Source: CAYRHN01 sp964424115
GTDB taxonomy: Bacteria > Chloroflexota > Anaerolineae > Anaerolineales > Anaerolineaceae
DNA: 64,000 bases
NCBI GenBank assembly: GCA_964424115.1
Contig: CAYRHN010000007.1
Span: 124,001-188,000 of the forward strand
Direction of reading: 5' to 3'
Every line of letters begins with the position of its first letter. Positions within the stretch are counted from its first letter, which is position 1. Shown here piece by piece: positions 1 through 8,071 of this stretch. The notes under the pieces were generated by a model, which was not told the DNA's origin, ran no database searches, and saw only the letters and a program-made list of their open reading frames with translations. Both the position numbers and the translations under genes were made by a program.

Positions 1-712
1 CCAGCACGCCGCCAAATTCTCTGCCATGTACAACGGCGCGGTCCGCGTCCCGCTGGTTCTGCGCACGCCCATGGGTGGGCGGCGCGGCTATGGCCCCACC
101 CACTCGCAATCCATTGAAAAATTCTTCCTCGGCATTCCTGGCTTGCGCGTCCTGGCTTTGAACAACCGCTGTTCCCCCCTGGAGACCTACAATACCCTCT
201 TCGCGCATCTGGATGACCCCACCCTGGTAATCGAGAACAAGGTCATCTATACCCGTTTCCTCCAGACTGAAACTCCTGCGGGCTTCGCAGCGTTTTACTC
301 CGACGAGCTTTTCCCCACTCTGCGCCTCTCCCCCCTGGCCGGCAACCCGCAGGTCACCCTCCTCTGTTACGGCGGCAGCCTGGAGGAGGCTGAGCTTGCC
401 CAACAGCGCCTCTTCGACGAGGAGGAGATCCTGGCCGAGATCATCTGCCCGCAGCAGCTTCACCCCTTCAACCTGGCTCCCCTGGCTGAGTCGGTTGCCC
501 GCACCCACCGCCTGGTGACCGTGGAAGAAGGCCCCGCCACTGCTGGTTTTGGCGCCGAGGCCCTTGCCCGGCTGGAGGAATCCGGCCTGCACCCGCAAGC
601 CGTCCGCCGCCTGGGTTTCGAAGGAGTGATCCCGGCCTGCGCCCCCCTGGAGGCAGCTCTGCTGCCTTCCGCCGAAAGCATCCTGCACGCCGTCCGGAGC
701 CTGTTCGCATGA
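1..712 (+). CDS. 2-oxoacid dehydrogenase E1 component, beta subunit (5' end outside window)
   Basis: The window opens inside this gene. About 236 visible residues cover the C-terminal two thirds of a thiamine-diphosphate-dependent E1 beta subunit (pyruvate, acetoin or branched-chain type; the family is usually near 325 residues). The frame is open upstream of the first ATG (base 26) and reads QHAAKFSAMY, like the family's QxAKxxYM helix, so that ATG is internal. GYGPTHSQSIEKFF matches the conserved HSQS region, and PTLVIENKVIYT and HRLVTVEEG fit the transketolase C-terminal domain. An E1 alpha gene is expected just upstream. The stop overlaps the next start (ATGA), which suggests translational coupling to the lipoyl-domain protein. 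The 2-oxoacid substrate cannot be told from this part. Confidence 0.88.
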   Translation, partial: QHAAKFSAMYNGAVRVPLVLRTPMGGRRGYGPTHSQSIEKFFLGIPGLRVLALNNRCSPLETYNTLFAHLDDPTLVIENKVIYTRFLQTETPAGFAAFYSDELFPTLRLSPLAGNPQVTLLCYGGSLEEAELAQQRLFDEEEILAEIICPQQLHPFNLAPLAESVARTHRLVTVEEGPATAGFGAEALARLEESGLHPQAVRRLGFEGVIPACAPLEAALLPSAESILHAVRSLFA

Positions 713-1896
713 ATTCCATCCTCCCCATTTACCTGCCCAAGGAAACGGTCAGCGATGACCGCTATTTGATCGCCCGCCTTTACGCTGAGAATGGCAGCCA
801 GGTCAGGCAGGGCGATCTGCTCCTGGCCTTTGAGACCTCTAAGGCCACTGTCGACCTGGAAGCCGAACGAAGCGGATATTTCTTTACCAAACTTAAGGAA
901 GGCCAGGAAGTGCTGGTTGGCGCCCTGGCCGGCCTGATCGCCGAAACGCCGGAGATCAGCCCCGCTGATTGGCCTGCCGTATCCGAACCTCTCCGCGCCC
1001 CCACGCCTCTGCCTGACGCCTCCCCCGCTGCCTCAGGACCTCTCCGTGCCTCCACGTCTCCGCGTGACGCCGCTCCCGCCATGCCTGAATCCCTCCGCGT
1101 CTCCGCGCCTCCGCGTGAAGTCTCACCGCGCATTTCCCATCCCGCCCAGGCGCTGATCGACCAGCACCGTCTCGATCCGCACCTCTTCAAGGACCTGCCT
1201 CTCGTCCGCCGTGAGGACGTGCAGCGTGTGCTGGACGCGCGCTCCGGGGCAGGCCTCCCCGCTGCGCCAAGTGGCAAACCGCAGATTTTCGTCTTGGGCG
1301 GCGGCGGGCACGCCAAGATGTGCCTGGATATCCTTGGCCGGCGCGGCGAATACGAGGTGGTCGGCATTTTGGACGGCGGCATGGTTCCCGGCAGCCGCGT
1401 GCTGGACGTGCCCGTGCTCGGACCCGATAACGATGAAGAAATGGCCCGCCTCTACCGGCAGGGCGTGCGCCTGGCGGTCAACGGCGTCGGTGCGGCCGGC
1501 AACCATCCCTACCGCAGCCAAGTCTACACCCGTTTGCGCCAGGCAGGTTTCAGCCTGCCCAACCTGATCCACCCCTCGGCCGTGATCGAGCCTTCCGCCG
1601 TTCTCGGAGAGGGCAACCAGATCATGGCCGGCGCCATCGTCGGCAGCGCTGTGCGGGTCGGCGACAACTGCATCGTTAACAGCGGTGCAGTCATCTCTCA
1701 CGACAGCCGTCTGGCGGACAACGTCCACATCGCCCCCGGCGCCCTGCTGGCCGGTAATGTCCAGGTCGGCGCCGATACCCTGGTCGGCATGGGTGTCACC
1801 ATCTACCTTGGCCTGACCATCGGCAGCCGGGTGGTCATCACCAACGGCCTGGATGTCTTCAAAGACCTCCCCGACGGCGCCTTCCTCCGTCATTAG
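709..1896 (+). CDS. Lipoyl domain - E3-binding-like domain - PglD/NeuD-type sugar acyltransferase fusion
   Basis: Three modules can be read. Residues 1-80 are a lipoyl domain with the lysine in ETSKAT (K45), the lipoylation-type motif rather than the biotin-type AMKM. Residues 93-143 are a Pro/Ala/Ser linker made of three 17-residue repeats. Residues about 141-180 (HPAQALIDQHRLDPHLF) resemble a peripheral-subunit-binding domain. Residues about 187-395 are a PglD/NeuD-like acyltransferase: a Rossmann-like start (FVLGGGGHAKMCLDI) followed by a left-handed beta-helix with the SHD histidine (H331) where PglD has its catalytic base. The normal E2 catalytic domain with HxxxDG is absent. Co-translation with E1 beta suggests that the acyl group made on the lipoyl arm is passed to a sugar amine or alcohol. 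That is inference; acyl-CoA could still be the donor. Confidence 0.82.
   Translation: MNSILPIYLPKETVSDDRYLIARLYAENGSQVRQGDLLLAFETSKATVDLEAERSGYFFTKLKEGQEVLVGALAGLIAETPEISPADWPAVSEPLRAPTPLPDASPAASGPLRASTSPRDAAPAMPESLRVSAPPREVSPRISHPAQALIDQHRLDPHLFKDLPLVRREDVQRVLDARSGAGLPAAPSGKPQIFVLGGGGHAKMCLDILGRRGEYEVVGILDGGMVPGSRVLDVPVLGPDNDEEMARLYRQGVRLAVNGVGAAGNHPYRSQVYTRLRQAGFSLPNLIHPSAVIEPSAVLGEGNQIMAGAIVGSAVRVGDNCIVNSGAVISHDSRLADNVHIAPGALLAGNVQVGADTLVGMGVTIYLGLTIGSRVVITNGLDVFKDLPDGAFLRH
985..1137 (+). repeat. In-frame tandem repeat, three units of 51 bp, encoding the interdomain linker
   Basis: Units start at 985, 1036 and 1087 and encode 17 residues each, beginning EPLRAPTP, GPLRASTS and ESLRVSAP. 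Each unit carries a CTCCGCG/CTCCACG-rich core ending near GCGTGA, which resembles the intergenic CTTTGTG...GGTGA repeat seen elsewhere in this window. Flexible Ala/Pro linkers are normal after lipoyl domains. Confidence 0.85.
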
Positions 1897-1940
1897 AGCG
1901 CCTGACACAAATTGCATGAATTCTCTTTTTTCCCTAAAAT

Positions 1941-1985
1941 CTTATCTGCTCTTATCTGTGTTCATTGTGTTCATCTGTGGTTAAA
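1941..1985 (+). repeat. Intergenic short repeat, TTATCTGTGTTCATCTGTGG type
   Basis: The stretch is built from degenerate units such as CTTATCTGTG and TTCATCTGTGGTTAA. A related copy lies at 62445-62478. It fills most of the gap between the fusion gene and the deoxynucleoside kinase. No function can be read from it. Confidence 0.6.
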
Positions 1986-2020
1986 TATTCTTGTTTGTGG
2001 TTAGATCTTAGGAGGTCATG

Positions 2021-2659
2021 ATGACAAAACGCTTGATCCTGGTTGCCGGCAACATCGGCGTGGGCAAATCTTCCCTCACCGAGCGCCTGGGCGAACGCCT
2101 GGGCTGGCGCACCGCCTATGAATCCGTCAACGATAACCCCTACCTGCCCGACTTCTACGCCAACATGCGCCAGTGGTCCTTTCACCTGCAGGTTTATTTC
2201 CTTGGCAGCCGCGCCCGCCAGCACCTGGAAATGGCTGCCGACCCCCGTTCCGCCGTGATAGACCGCAGCATCTACGAAGATGCCTACATCTTTGCCCGCG
2301 CCCTGAACGAAATGGGCAACCTTAATGAACGGGATTACACCGCCTACAAGAACGTCTTTGACCTGGTGGTCGGCACCTTGCCCGTTCCGGCCCTGCTCAT
2401 CTACCTCAAAGCGCCCGTGCCGGTCCTGATGGAACGCATCCGCCGCCGCGCGCGCGGGATGGAAACCGGCATCTCCCAGGATTACCTGACCCTCCTCGAT
2501 TCATATTACGAAGAATGGCTGCGCAACTTTGACCTTTGCCCGGTGCTCACCGTCAGCTCCGACGACCTCGATTTCGTCCACAAGACCCAGCACCTTGACA
2601 CAGTCGTCGAACGCATCCAGGAGAAGCTGGCCGGGAAAGAAGAACTGATCTTCGATTAG
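2021..2659 (+). CDS. Deoxynucleoside kinase (dGK/dAK family)
   Basis: This cytoplasmic enzyme of about 212 residues phosphorylates a deoxynucleoside at the 5' position for nucleotide salvage. The P-loop GNIGVGKSS is at the N terminus, the DRS motif (VIDRSIYEDAYIF) that binds the substrate sugar and base is near residue 83, and the arginine-rich lid (RIRRRARGMETGI) is near residue 140. Length and motifs fit bacterial dGK/dAK. An AGGAGG at 2010-2015 precedes two consecutive ATG codons (2018, 2021); the second has better spacing and is taken as the start. It is separated from the previous gene by repeats, so it probably has its own promoter. Base preference (dG, dA or dC) cannot be read. Confidence 0.88.
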   Translation: MTKRLILVAGNIGVGKSSLTERLGERLGWRTAYESVNDNPYLPDFYANMRQWSFHLQVYFLGSRARQHLEMAADPRSAVIDRSIYEDAYIFARALNEMGNLNERDYTAYKNVFDLVVGTLPVPALLIYLKAPVPVLMERIRRRARGMETGISQDYLTLLDSYYEEWLRNFDLCPVLTVSSDDLDFVHKTQHLDTVVERIQEKLAGKEELIFD

Positions 2660-2736
2660 CTGGTTCAGAGTTCCAGTAATTGAAAGACAAAAACAAGGGT
2701 TTTTTAAATAAGAATTTCATAACACCGCTTATCAGA

Positions 2737-2777
2737 TCATCCGCGCAAATCTGTTCGATCCGTTCAATCCGGGTTCA
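2737..2777 (+). repeat. Intergenic short repeat, ATCCGTTCAATCCG type
   Basis: Units ATCCGCG, CTGTTCGATC and CGTTCAATCCGGGTT match the family found at 5611-5690 and 59262-59300. It lies just upstream of the hydrolase lipoprotein gene. The rest of the gap, from 2660, is AT-rich with nothing recognisable. Confidence 0.6.
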
Positions 2778-2828
2778 AGAATTATGTTGTACAATTACCC
2801 CTACCCTTACCTAGGAGGACAATTTCTC

Positions 2829-4799
2829 ATGCCTCGCAAACTTGCTCAATCCACCCTTTCCCTGATGATCCTGCTCAGCCTCTTCCTGGCTGCCTGCAAC
2901 GTCACCCCTGCCGGCCCTACTGACACCCCCACTCCTGCCCCTGGGCAGGCCTATTATGAAAAGACCAACTGCCCCTTCACCAAACCCGGCGGCGTAACCG
3001 TCGAGTGCGGTAACCTGGTCGTCCCTGAAGACCGCGCCAATCCCACTGGTCCGACGATCAAAGTGGCTGTGGCGGTCTTCAAGAGCCAAAGCGCCAGTCC
3101 CCTGCCCGACCCGATCGTCTACCTGGAAGGCGGGCCGGGCGGCAGTCCCCTGCGCGCCTATCTCAAATCCGGTTATTTCGAAATCTTCTTCCAGCCCTTC
3201 CTCCAGGATCGCGACTTGATCATGGTCGACCAACGCGGCACCGGCTATTCCCAGCCCGCCCTGGACTGCCCGGAAGTGTACCAGACACAGATCGGTCTCT
3301 TTGACCAGGATCTCTCCCCTGCAGATGCCGAGGCGCAGAGCGACGTAGCCCTCACCGCCTGCCGGGAACGACTGGCCGGGCAGGGGATTAACTTGTCTGC
3401 CTATAATTCCGCTGAAAATGCCGCCGACCTGGCTGACCTGCGCCACCTGCTTGGCTATGACCAATGGAACCTGTACGGCATTTCCTACGGCACCCGCCTG
3501 GCCCTCACCATCATGCGCGACCATCCCGAAGGCCTGCGCAGCGTGGTGATCGATTCAGTCTATCCCCCCCAATCCAGTCTGGTCACCGAAGCCCCTGCCA
3601 ATGTGGAACGCTCCCTCAACCTGATGTTCGATACCTGCGCTGCTGAGACCGCCTGCAACGAGGCGTTTCCCAACCTGCGCCAGGTATTCTTTGACACGGT
3701 GGCTGCCCTGAATGCCAACCCTGCCAGCGTCACCCTCACCGTGCCCGCCCTCAAAGATGTTCCCAATTCCGGCAAGGCGGTTCCCGCCCTCTTGGACGGT
3801 GACACCTTCATAAGCCTGGTCTTCCAATCCATGTACGCCACCTCGATCATCCCTTCCCTGCCCCAATTGATCTACGAGGTCAAGAACGGTGATTACAGCT
3901 CCTTTGTCCAATTGGAAAACCAGTTCATGCAGTCCTGGGGAGATATCAGCCAGGGCATGTATAATTCGGTCGAGTGCAACGAGGAAGTTTCCTTCAGCAC
4001 CGTCCAGGAAATGCAGGCCGCGCTGGATGCCTACCCCGAGCTGGGCGCCGCATTTGGCACCGCCGATGGTCAGTTCAAGGTCTGCCAGATCTGGGACGCT
4101 GGCACCGCTCCGGCCGTGGAAAACCAGCCGGTTACCTCAGACATTCCCACCCTGGTCATCGCCGGAAAATTCGACCCCGTCACCCCGCCCGCCTGGGCTC
4201 AGGCCGCTGCGCAAGGGTTAAGCAAGAGTTTCTATGTGGAAGTGCCCAATGCCGGGCACGGTTCCTCGCTCACCGAGGCCTGTCCACGCTCTGTTGTCAC
4301 CGCTTTCATCGGCAACCCCAACCAGGCCCCCGATACCACCTGCATTTCGCAGACCACTTTTGCCTTTAGCGTGCCGCTTGCCAGCATTGAGCTGGACCTG
4401 GCTCCCTTTGCCGGAAGTGGTTATCAGACGGTCCTGCCTTCCGATTGGAAGGAGGTTGGCATGGGCTTGTATTCTCCCACTGGCGCTGCCACTGATCCCG
4501 ACCAGATCTTCATTCAGTCCGGCGCTGTGGACGCCGACACCTTTCTGAACCTGTTCTCCAGCCAGTTGGAAGGGATGGGGATGACCCTGGTCGAATCCAC
4601 CCCCACCACGCGCACCGCCAACGGCATGACCTGGAAGCTCTACACCAACGGTGGCGGTATCACCCGTATTGATATTGCCATCACCGAGGTAGATAAGAAC
4701 AGCTACATCATCCTCATGCAATCCACTTCCAGCGATCACGATGCCATGTTGGAGGCCCTGCTCTACCCGATGATCGACCAGTTCCAAATTACCAAATGA
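2829..4799 (+). CDS. Secreted alpha/beta-hydrolase lipoprotein (tripeptidyl aminopeptidase / S33-like)
   Basis: The start at 2829 gives a lipoprotein signal peptide (basic MPRK, hydrophobic core, lipobox LAAC) and has an AGGAGG ten bases upstream; the earlier ATG at 2784 would hide the signal. The mature protein has the YLEGGPGGSP oxyanion-hole motif, the nucleophile elbow GISYGT, an acid in AGKFDPVTPP and a histidine in NAGHGSS, as in the TAP-like S33 family of exo-peptidases and esterases. About 130 further residues at the C terminus form a separate, unassigned domain. It probably works on the outer face of the membrane and releases short peptides for uptake. The gene overlaps the next one by four bases. 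Confidence 0.85.
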   Translation: MPRKLAQSTLSLMILLSLFLAACNVTPAGPTDTPTPAPGQAYYEKTNCPFTKPGGVTVECGNLVVPEDRANPTGPTIKVAVAVFKSQSASPLPDPIVYLEGGPGGSPLRAYLKSGYFEIFFQPFLQDRDLIMVDQRGTGYSQPALDCPEVYQTQIGLFDQDLSPADAEAQSDVALTACRERLAGQGINLSAYNSAENAADLADLRHLLGYDQWNLYGISYGTRLALTIMRDHPEGLRSVVIDSVYPPQSSLVTEAPANVERSLNLMFDTCAAETACNEAFPNLRQVFFDTVAALNANPASVTLTVPALKDVPNSGKAVPALLDGDTFISLVFQSMYATSIIPSLPQLIYEVKNGDYSSFVQLENQFMQSWGDISQGMYNSVECNEEVSFSTVQEMQAALDAYPELGAAFGTADGQFKVCQIWDAGTAPAVENQPVTSDIPTLVIAGKFDPVTPPAWAQAAAQGLSKSFYVEVPNAGHGSSLTEACPRSVVTAFIGNPNQAPDTTCISQTTFAFSVPLASIELDLAPFAGSGYQTVLPSDWKEVGMGLYSPTGAATDPDQIFIQSGAVDADTFLNLFSSQLEGMGMTLVESTPTTRTANGMTWKLYTNGGGITRIDIAITEVDKNSYIILMQSTSSDHDAMLEALLYPMIDQFQITK

Positions 4800-5608
4800 A
4801 CCCACACGCCGCGGCCGCGCAGGTCACCCTAACCGTCACCCACCACGACCCTGCCGGCCGCCTGGCAGACCAGCTCCGCCGCGTCCTGCCCCGCATCCAG
4901 GAGATCTTCGGCGGGATTGCTGTGGCGGCTACCCATGCCGCCGCTCCCGCCGACCTGGAATTGTGGCGAGCCGCCGATGCCCTGATTTTTCAAGAAAAGC
5001 CCTCCCAATCCGTCCCCGTCTCCCGGGTGGGGCAAACCCGCCGCCTGGCCTTGCGCGCCGGCCTGCGCAGCGGGGCGGATTTCCTGCTCTATTGTGACAG
5101 CGACCGTTTGCTGCATTGGGCGGAGTATTACCCCCAGGAACTGGCTGAAGTGGCTGCTGCCCTGCCCGCCCACGATCTGACGGTCCTGGGGCGCACTCCC
5201 CGCGCCTATGACAGTCACCCGCGCGTCCAGCGTGAGACCGAACTGCTTTTCAACCGCGTCTTTGCCCTCGTCAGCGGGCTGGATTGGGATATCGGTGCGG
5301 CTGCCCGCGGGCTTTCCCGCCCCGCCGCCCAGGAATTGTTGGCACACTGCCCCGACCGGCGCATCAGCAACGATGCCAGCTGGCTGCTGCACCTGCTGGG
5401 CTGCGGGAATTTAACCTGCGCCTACCTGCTAACCGAAGGGCTGGAATATGAGACCGCCGACCGCTTCCCGCAAGAAGTACAGGCCGCCGGCGGGCATACT
5501 GTCTGGATGGAGCGCATTGACCGCGACCCACAGGAATGGCTTTCCCGCCTGGAGTTGGCCCACATTGAGGTCCAGGCGATATTAAAGTATTCAAAGAAAA
5601 ATCGTTAG
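4796..5608 (+). CDS. Putative glycosyltransferase-like protein (GT-A type), function uncertain
   Basis: This 270-residue soluble protein starts in an ATGA overlap with the hydrolase gene. An N-terminal beta-alpha-beta pattern (VTLTVTHHDPAGRLADQL) and a central DFLLYCDSDRLLHW stretch, which looks like the metal-binding DxD of nucleotide-sugar transferases, suggest a GT-A fold. No transmembrane segment is seen. The middle (RETELLFNRVFALVSGLDWD) is not a motif I recognise. Pairing with an exported hydrolase does not define a pathway. The call rests mainly on the DSD motif and the fold pattern, so a hypothetical-protein label would also be fair. Confidence 0.5.
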   Translation: MNPHAAAAQVTLTVTHHDPAGRLADQLRRVLPRIQEIFGGIAVAATHAAAPADLELWRAADALIFQEKPSQSVPVSRVGQTRRLALRAGLRSGADFLLYCDSDRLLHWAEYYPQELAEVAAALPAHDLTVLGRTPRAYDSHPRVQRETELLFNRVFALVSGLDWDIGAAARGLSRPAAQELLAHCPDRRISNDASWLLHLLGCGNLTCAYLLTEGLEYETADRFPQEVQAAGGHTVWMERIDRDPQEWLSRLELAHIEVQAILKYSKKNR

Positions 5609-5610
5609 AA

Positions 5611-5690
5611 CACAAATACCACCGATAAACACGGATCTGCAATTCATTGATCCGTATTTATCCGTTCAATCCGTTACATCCGTGTTCCGT
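5611..5690 (+). repeat. Intergenic ATCCGTTTATCCGTTCAATCCG repeat with inverted arms
   Basis: Bases 5621-5637 and 5649-5665 are inverted repeats matching at 15 of 17 positions around an 11-base loop, so the transcript could form a long hairpin. The right arm runs on into further units (TCCGTTCAATCCGTTACATC). It sits between the convergent glycosyltransferase-like gene and galT and could act as a two-way terminator, although no clear U-tract follows it. Confidence 0.65.
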
Positions 5691-5711
5691 TCCTTCTCCT
5701 CATGGTTCTCT

Positions 5712-6746
5712 CTATCGCGATTTGTAATGCTTTCCATCCAGACCGCGCAGCCGTTCCGCCGCTTGCTCCGCTGTCAGGTCGCGCTGCGCCATCGCCAGCA
5801 TCTCGAACCCAACCATGAACTTACGTACCGTGGCCGAGCGCAACAGGGGCGGGTAATAATGTGCATGGAAATGCCAGCCCGGATATTCTCCTCCGTCGCA
5901 CGGGGTCTGGTGAAATCCCATTGAATAGGGAAATGACACCTCAAACAGGTTGTCGTATCGGATTGTCACCTGGCGCATGATATCTGCCAGCCCACTCACT
6001 TCGTCTGCGCTTAACTCATCCAAGCGCCCCAAATGTCGGCGTGAAAGCAGCAGCACCTCGAACGGCCAGACCGCCCAGAACGGCACCACCGCCAGGAAAT
6101 GTCGGTTGGCAGCCACCACCCGTCGCCCGTCCTGCTCCTCAGCCTCTACCGTTTCGCATAGCAGGCAGCGCCCGTGCTCGTGAAGGTAAGCCTCCTGGCG
6201 CGCCGCTTCGGTAGCAGGCTCATTCGGGATCTGCCCCGTTGCCCAGATTTGGCTGTGCGGGTGCGGGTTAGAGCAGCCCATTGCCGCGCCTTTGTTTTCG
6301 AATACCTGCACATAACGGATAAAGTCCAGTCGCCCCAGTTCCACGCTTTGCGCCGTCCAGGTGCGCACCACCTCCTCCACCCCCGCCTGATCCATCTCCG
6401 GCAAGGTTAGATCGTGGCGAGGTGAGAAGCACACCACCCGGCACACCCCACTCTCCGCTTCAGCCCGGAAGATCCCCCCCTCAGCGGGTTCCGGTGTTCC
6501 TTTCGGTGCCAGTAAGGCCGGAAAATCGTTATTGAACACATAGGTTCCCGGGTAACCTGGGTTTTTCTGACCGGTGTTGCGCTGGTTCCCCGGACACAGG
6601 TAACAGGTCGGATCATAGGACGGCTGGTTCTCGCCGGACGCTTTTTCCACCTGCCCCTGCCAGGGGCGGCGCGCGCGGTGCGGTGAGACCAACACCCACT
6701 CCCCCTTCAGCGGGTTAAAACGGCGGTGCGGGGCATCAAAATTCAT
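5712..6746 (-). CDS. galT: Galactose-1-phosphate uridylyltransferase
   Basis: This enzyme exchanges UDP between UDP-glucose and galactose-1-phosphate in the Leloir pathway. The 344-residue length is normal. The N terminus HRRFNPLKGEWVLVSPHRA is typical; CYLCPGN carries the zinc-ligand cysteine pair; GCSNPHPHSQIWA holds the active-site HPH with the uridylylated histidine; a C-terminal GFHQTP and HFHAHYYPP follow. A GAGGAG sits about nine bases before the ATG, and a TAGAAT (6768-6773) could be the -10. It stands alone, with no galK or galE beside it. Confidence 0.95.
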   Translation of the reverse strand: MNFDAPHRRFNPLKGEWVLVSPHRARRPWQGQVEKASGENQPSYDPTCYLCPGNQRNTGQKNPGYPGTYVFNNDFPALLAPKGTPEPAEGGIFRAEAESGVCRVVCFSPRHDLTLPEMDQAGVEEVVRTWTAQSVELGRLDFIRYVQVFENKGAAMGCSNPHPHSQIWATGQIPNEPATEAARQEAYLHEHGRCLLCETVEAEEQDGRRVVAANRHFLAVVPFWAVWPFEVLLLSRRHLGRLDELSADEVSGLADIMRQVTIRYDNLFEVSFPYSMGFHQTPCDGGEYPGWHFHAHYYPPLLRSATVRKFMVGFEMLAMAQRDLTAEQAAERLRGLDGKHYKSR

Positions 6747-6807
6747 GATCGTTTCTCCTCTCTAAGTATTCTACCGCATGACACCTGATAAATTCAGCTC
6801 AAAAAAA

Positions 6808-6841
6808 CTTTGTGCCTTTTCGTCTTCGTGGTGAGGTTTTC
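6808..6841 (+). repeat. Intergenic CTTTGTGCCTTTTCGTCTTCG repeat
   Basis: ACTTTGTGCCTTTTCGTCTT followed by CGTGGTGAGG belongs to the same family as 39459-39497 and 49315-49343. It lies in the divergent gap between galT and the sigma-factor gene. A TATAGT at 6917-6922 in the same gap could be the -10 of the sigma-factor gene. Confidence 0.6.
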
Positions 6842-6945
6842 AATTTTGCATCAAACATAATTTTACTTCCCAATTCCGTGTTATGATAAATGAAACCAAT
6901 CCCAGATTTTTACGTATATAGTAGTGAAGGTGATCAGGAGACTGC

Positions 6946-7563
6946 GTGAACGACCTCAGTGAATGGTTGCGGCTTGCCCGCCAGGGAAACGATGAGGCAT
7001 ACGGAATGCTGGTGGAAAGCTGCCAGACGCCGGTCTATAACCTTTGCTACCGCATGCTCAACGATCCCATGGAGGCCGAAGACGCCGCCCAGGAGACCTT
7101 TTGGCGGGCTTACCAGGCGCTCAACCGCTACGATCCTTCCCGGCCTTTCCTCACCTGGCTGCTGTCCATTGCTGCCCACTACTGCATTGATCTCCAGCGC
7201 CGCCGCCGGCTTCCAATTGTTGATATTGAACTGCTCAGCGAAGACGGCCTCCCCGACGGCGCTCCCACCCCGGAGAAGATCAGCACCATGAACGAGCAGC
7301 AGCGCCTGCTGCACGGCATGATCGCCGAGCTGGGCCCGCAAGACCGGGCCGCTATTATTTTACGTTACTGGTATGATTTTTCGGAGGAGGAGATTGCGCA
7401 AAACCTTTCTCTCACTGTCAGCGCTGTAAAAAGCCGGTTGCACCGCGCCCGGCTTGCCCTGGCCCAGCGCTGGCCTGCGCAATTTCCAGCGGAGAACGAA
7501 GGACTCAACTTCCTCCCAAGATCCGAAGAAGAAAGGAGAAAACATGCTTCACCAGCCTTTTGA
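6946..7563 (+). CDS. ECF-type RNA polymerase sigma factor
   Basis: This sigma-70 family protein of 205 residues has only regions 2 and 4. Region 2 spans about residues 22-85 (YRMLNDPMEAEDAAQETF, then TWLLSIAAHYCIDLQRRR); region 4 spans about 130-180 (LRYWYDFSEEEIAQNLSLTV, SAVKSRLHRARLAL), the helix-turn-helix that reads the -35. The start is GTG at 6946, with TCAGGAG just upstream. It directs transcription of a small regulon, probably including this operon. The anti-sigma gene starts 20 bases before its stop, the usual coupled arrangement. It is held inactive by the partner until an envelope signal arrives (inferred from family and context). Confidence 0.93.
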   Translation: MNDLSEWLRLARQGNDEAYGMLVESCQTPVYNLCYRMLNDPMEAEDAAQETFWRAYQALNRYDPSRPFLTWLLSIAAHYCIDLQRRRRLPIVDIELLSEDGLPDGAPTPEKISTMNEQQRLLHGMIAELGPQDRAAIILRYWYDFSEEEIAQNLSLTVSAVKSRLHRARLALAQRWPAQFPAENEGLNFLPRSEEERRKHASPAF

Positions 7564-8071
7564 AAATTGGATCTTAGATCCGCATGAAATGTCTTCCCAG
7601 GAGCGCCAGGAACTGCGCGCTCACCTGGAAAACTGCCCGCACTGCCGTACTCTGGCCGGGCAGTGGCGCGCCGCCGAGTACCAGCTTCTGCAGCGTGTCC
7701 AGGTTGGCCCAGCCCCGGGTTTCCTGCAGCGCTGGCAAGCGCGCCTGGCTGCCAGCAAGGCCCGCAACCTGCTCACGGTGCACCGTGTGGCTCCCGCACT
7801 TGCAATCGGTTTACTGATCGTTGCCTTCGCCCTGGCTGTCTCTTATTTCAGCGCCCATTCAATGATTGACCTGCTCAACAGCCTCAGCCGCGCCTTTATC
7901 TGGATCTCTGCCCAGGTGCAGGGTATTCTTCGCACCATTGGCGACTGGCTCGGTAACCCGCTGGCTTATTTGCCCCTCGCCCTGATCGTTTTTGTCGCCC
8001 TGGTGATCGCGTTGGTTTGGCTGACTGCCCTGTGGCGCATTTCCCGAAGAGGAGAGGTAAAAGAGAAATGA
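7544..8071 (+). CDS. Membrane anti-sigma factor with zinc-finger (ZAS) domain
   Basis: The N-terminal cytoplasmic part carries HLENCPHC, the HxxxCxxC zinc motif of ZAS anti-sigma factors that clamp ECF sigma factors. Two membrane segments follow (about residues 83-105, APALAIGLLIVAFALAVSYF, and 140-165, LPLALIVFVALVIALVWLTA), joined by an amphipathic external loop. The start at 7544 has AAGGAGAA at the right distance and overlaps the sigma gene. The extracytoplasmic loop is short, so sensing may be through the membrane or through the lipoproteins encoded next. The stop overlaps the next start (ATGA). Confidence 0.88.
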   Translation: MLHQPFENWILDPHEMSSQERQELRAHLENCPHCRTLAGQWRAAEYQLLQRVQVGPAPGFLQRWQARLAASKARNLLTVHRVAPALAIGLLIVAFALAVSYFSAHSMIDLLNSLSRAFIWISAQVQGILRTIGDWLGNPLAYLPLALIVFVALVIALVWLTALWRISRRGEVKEK

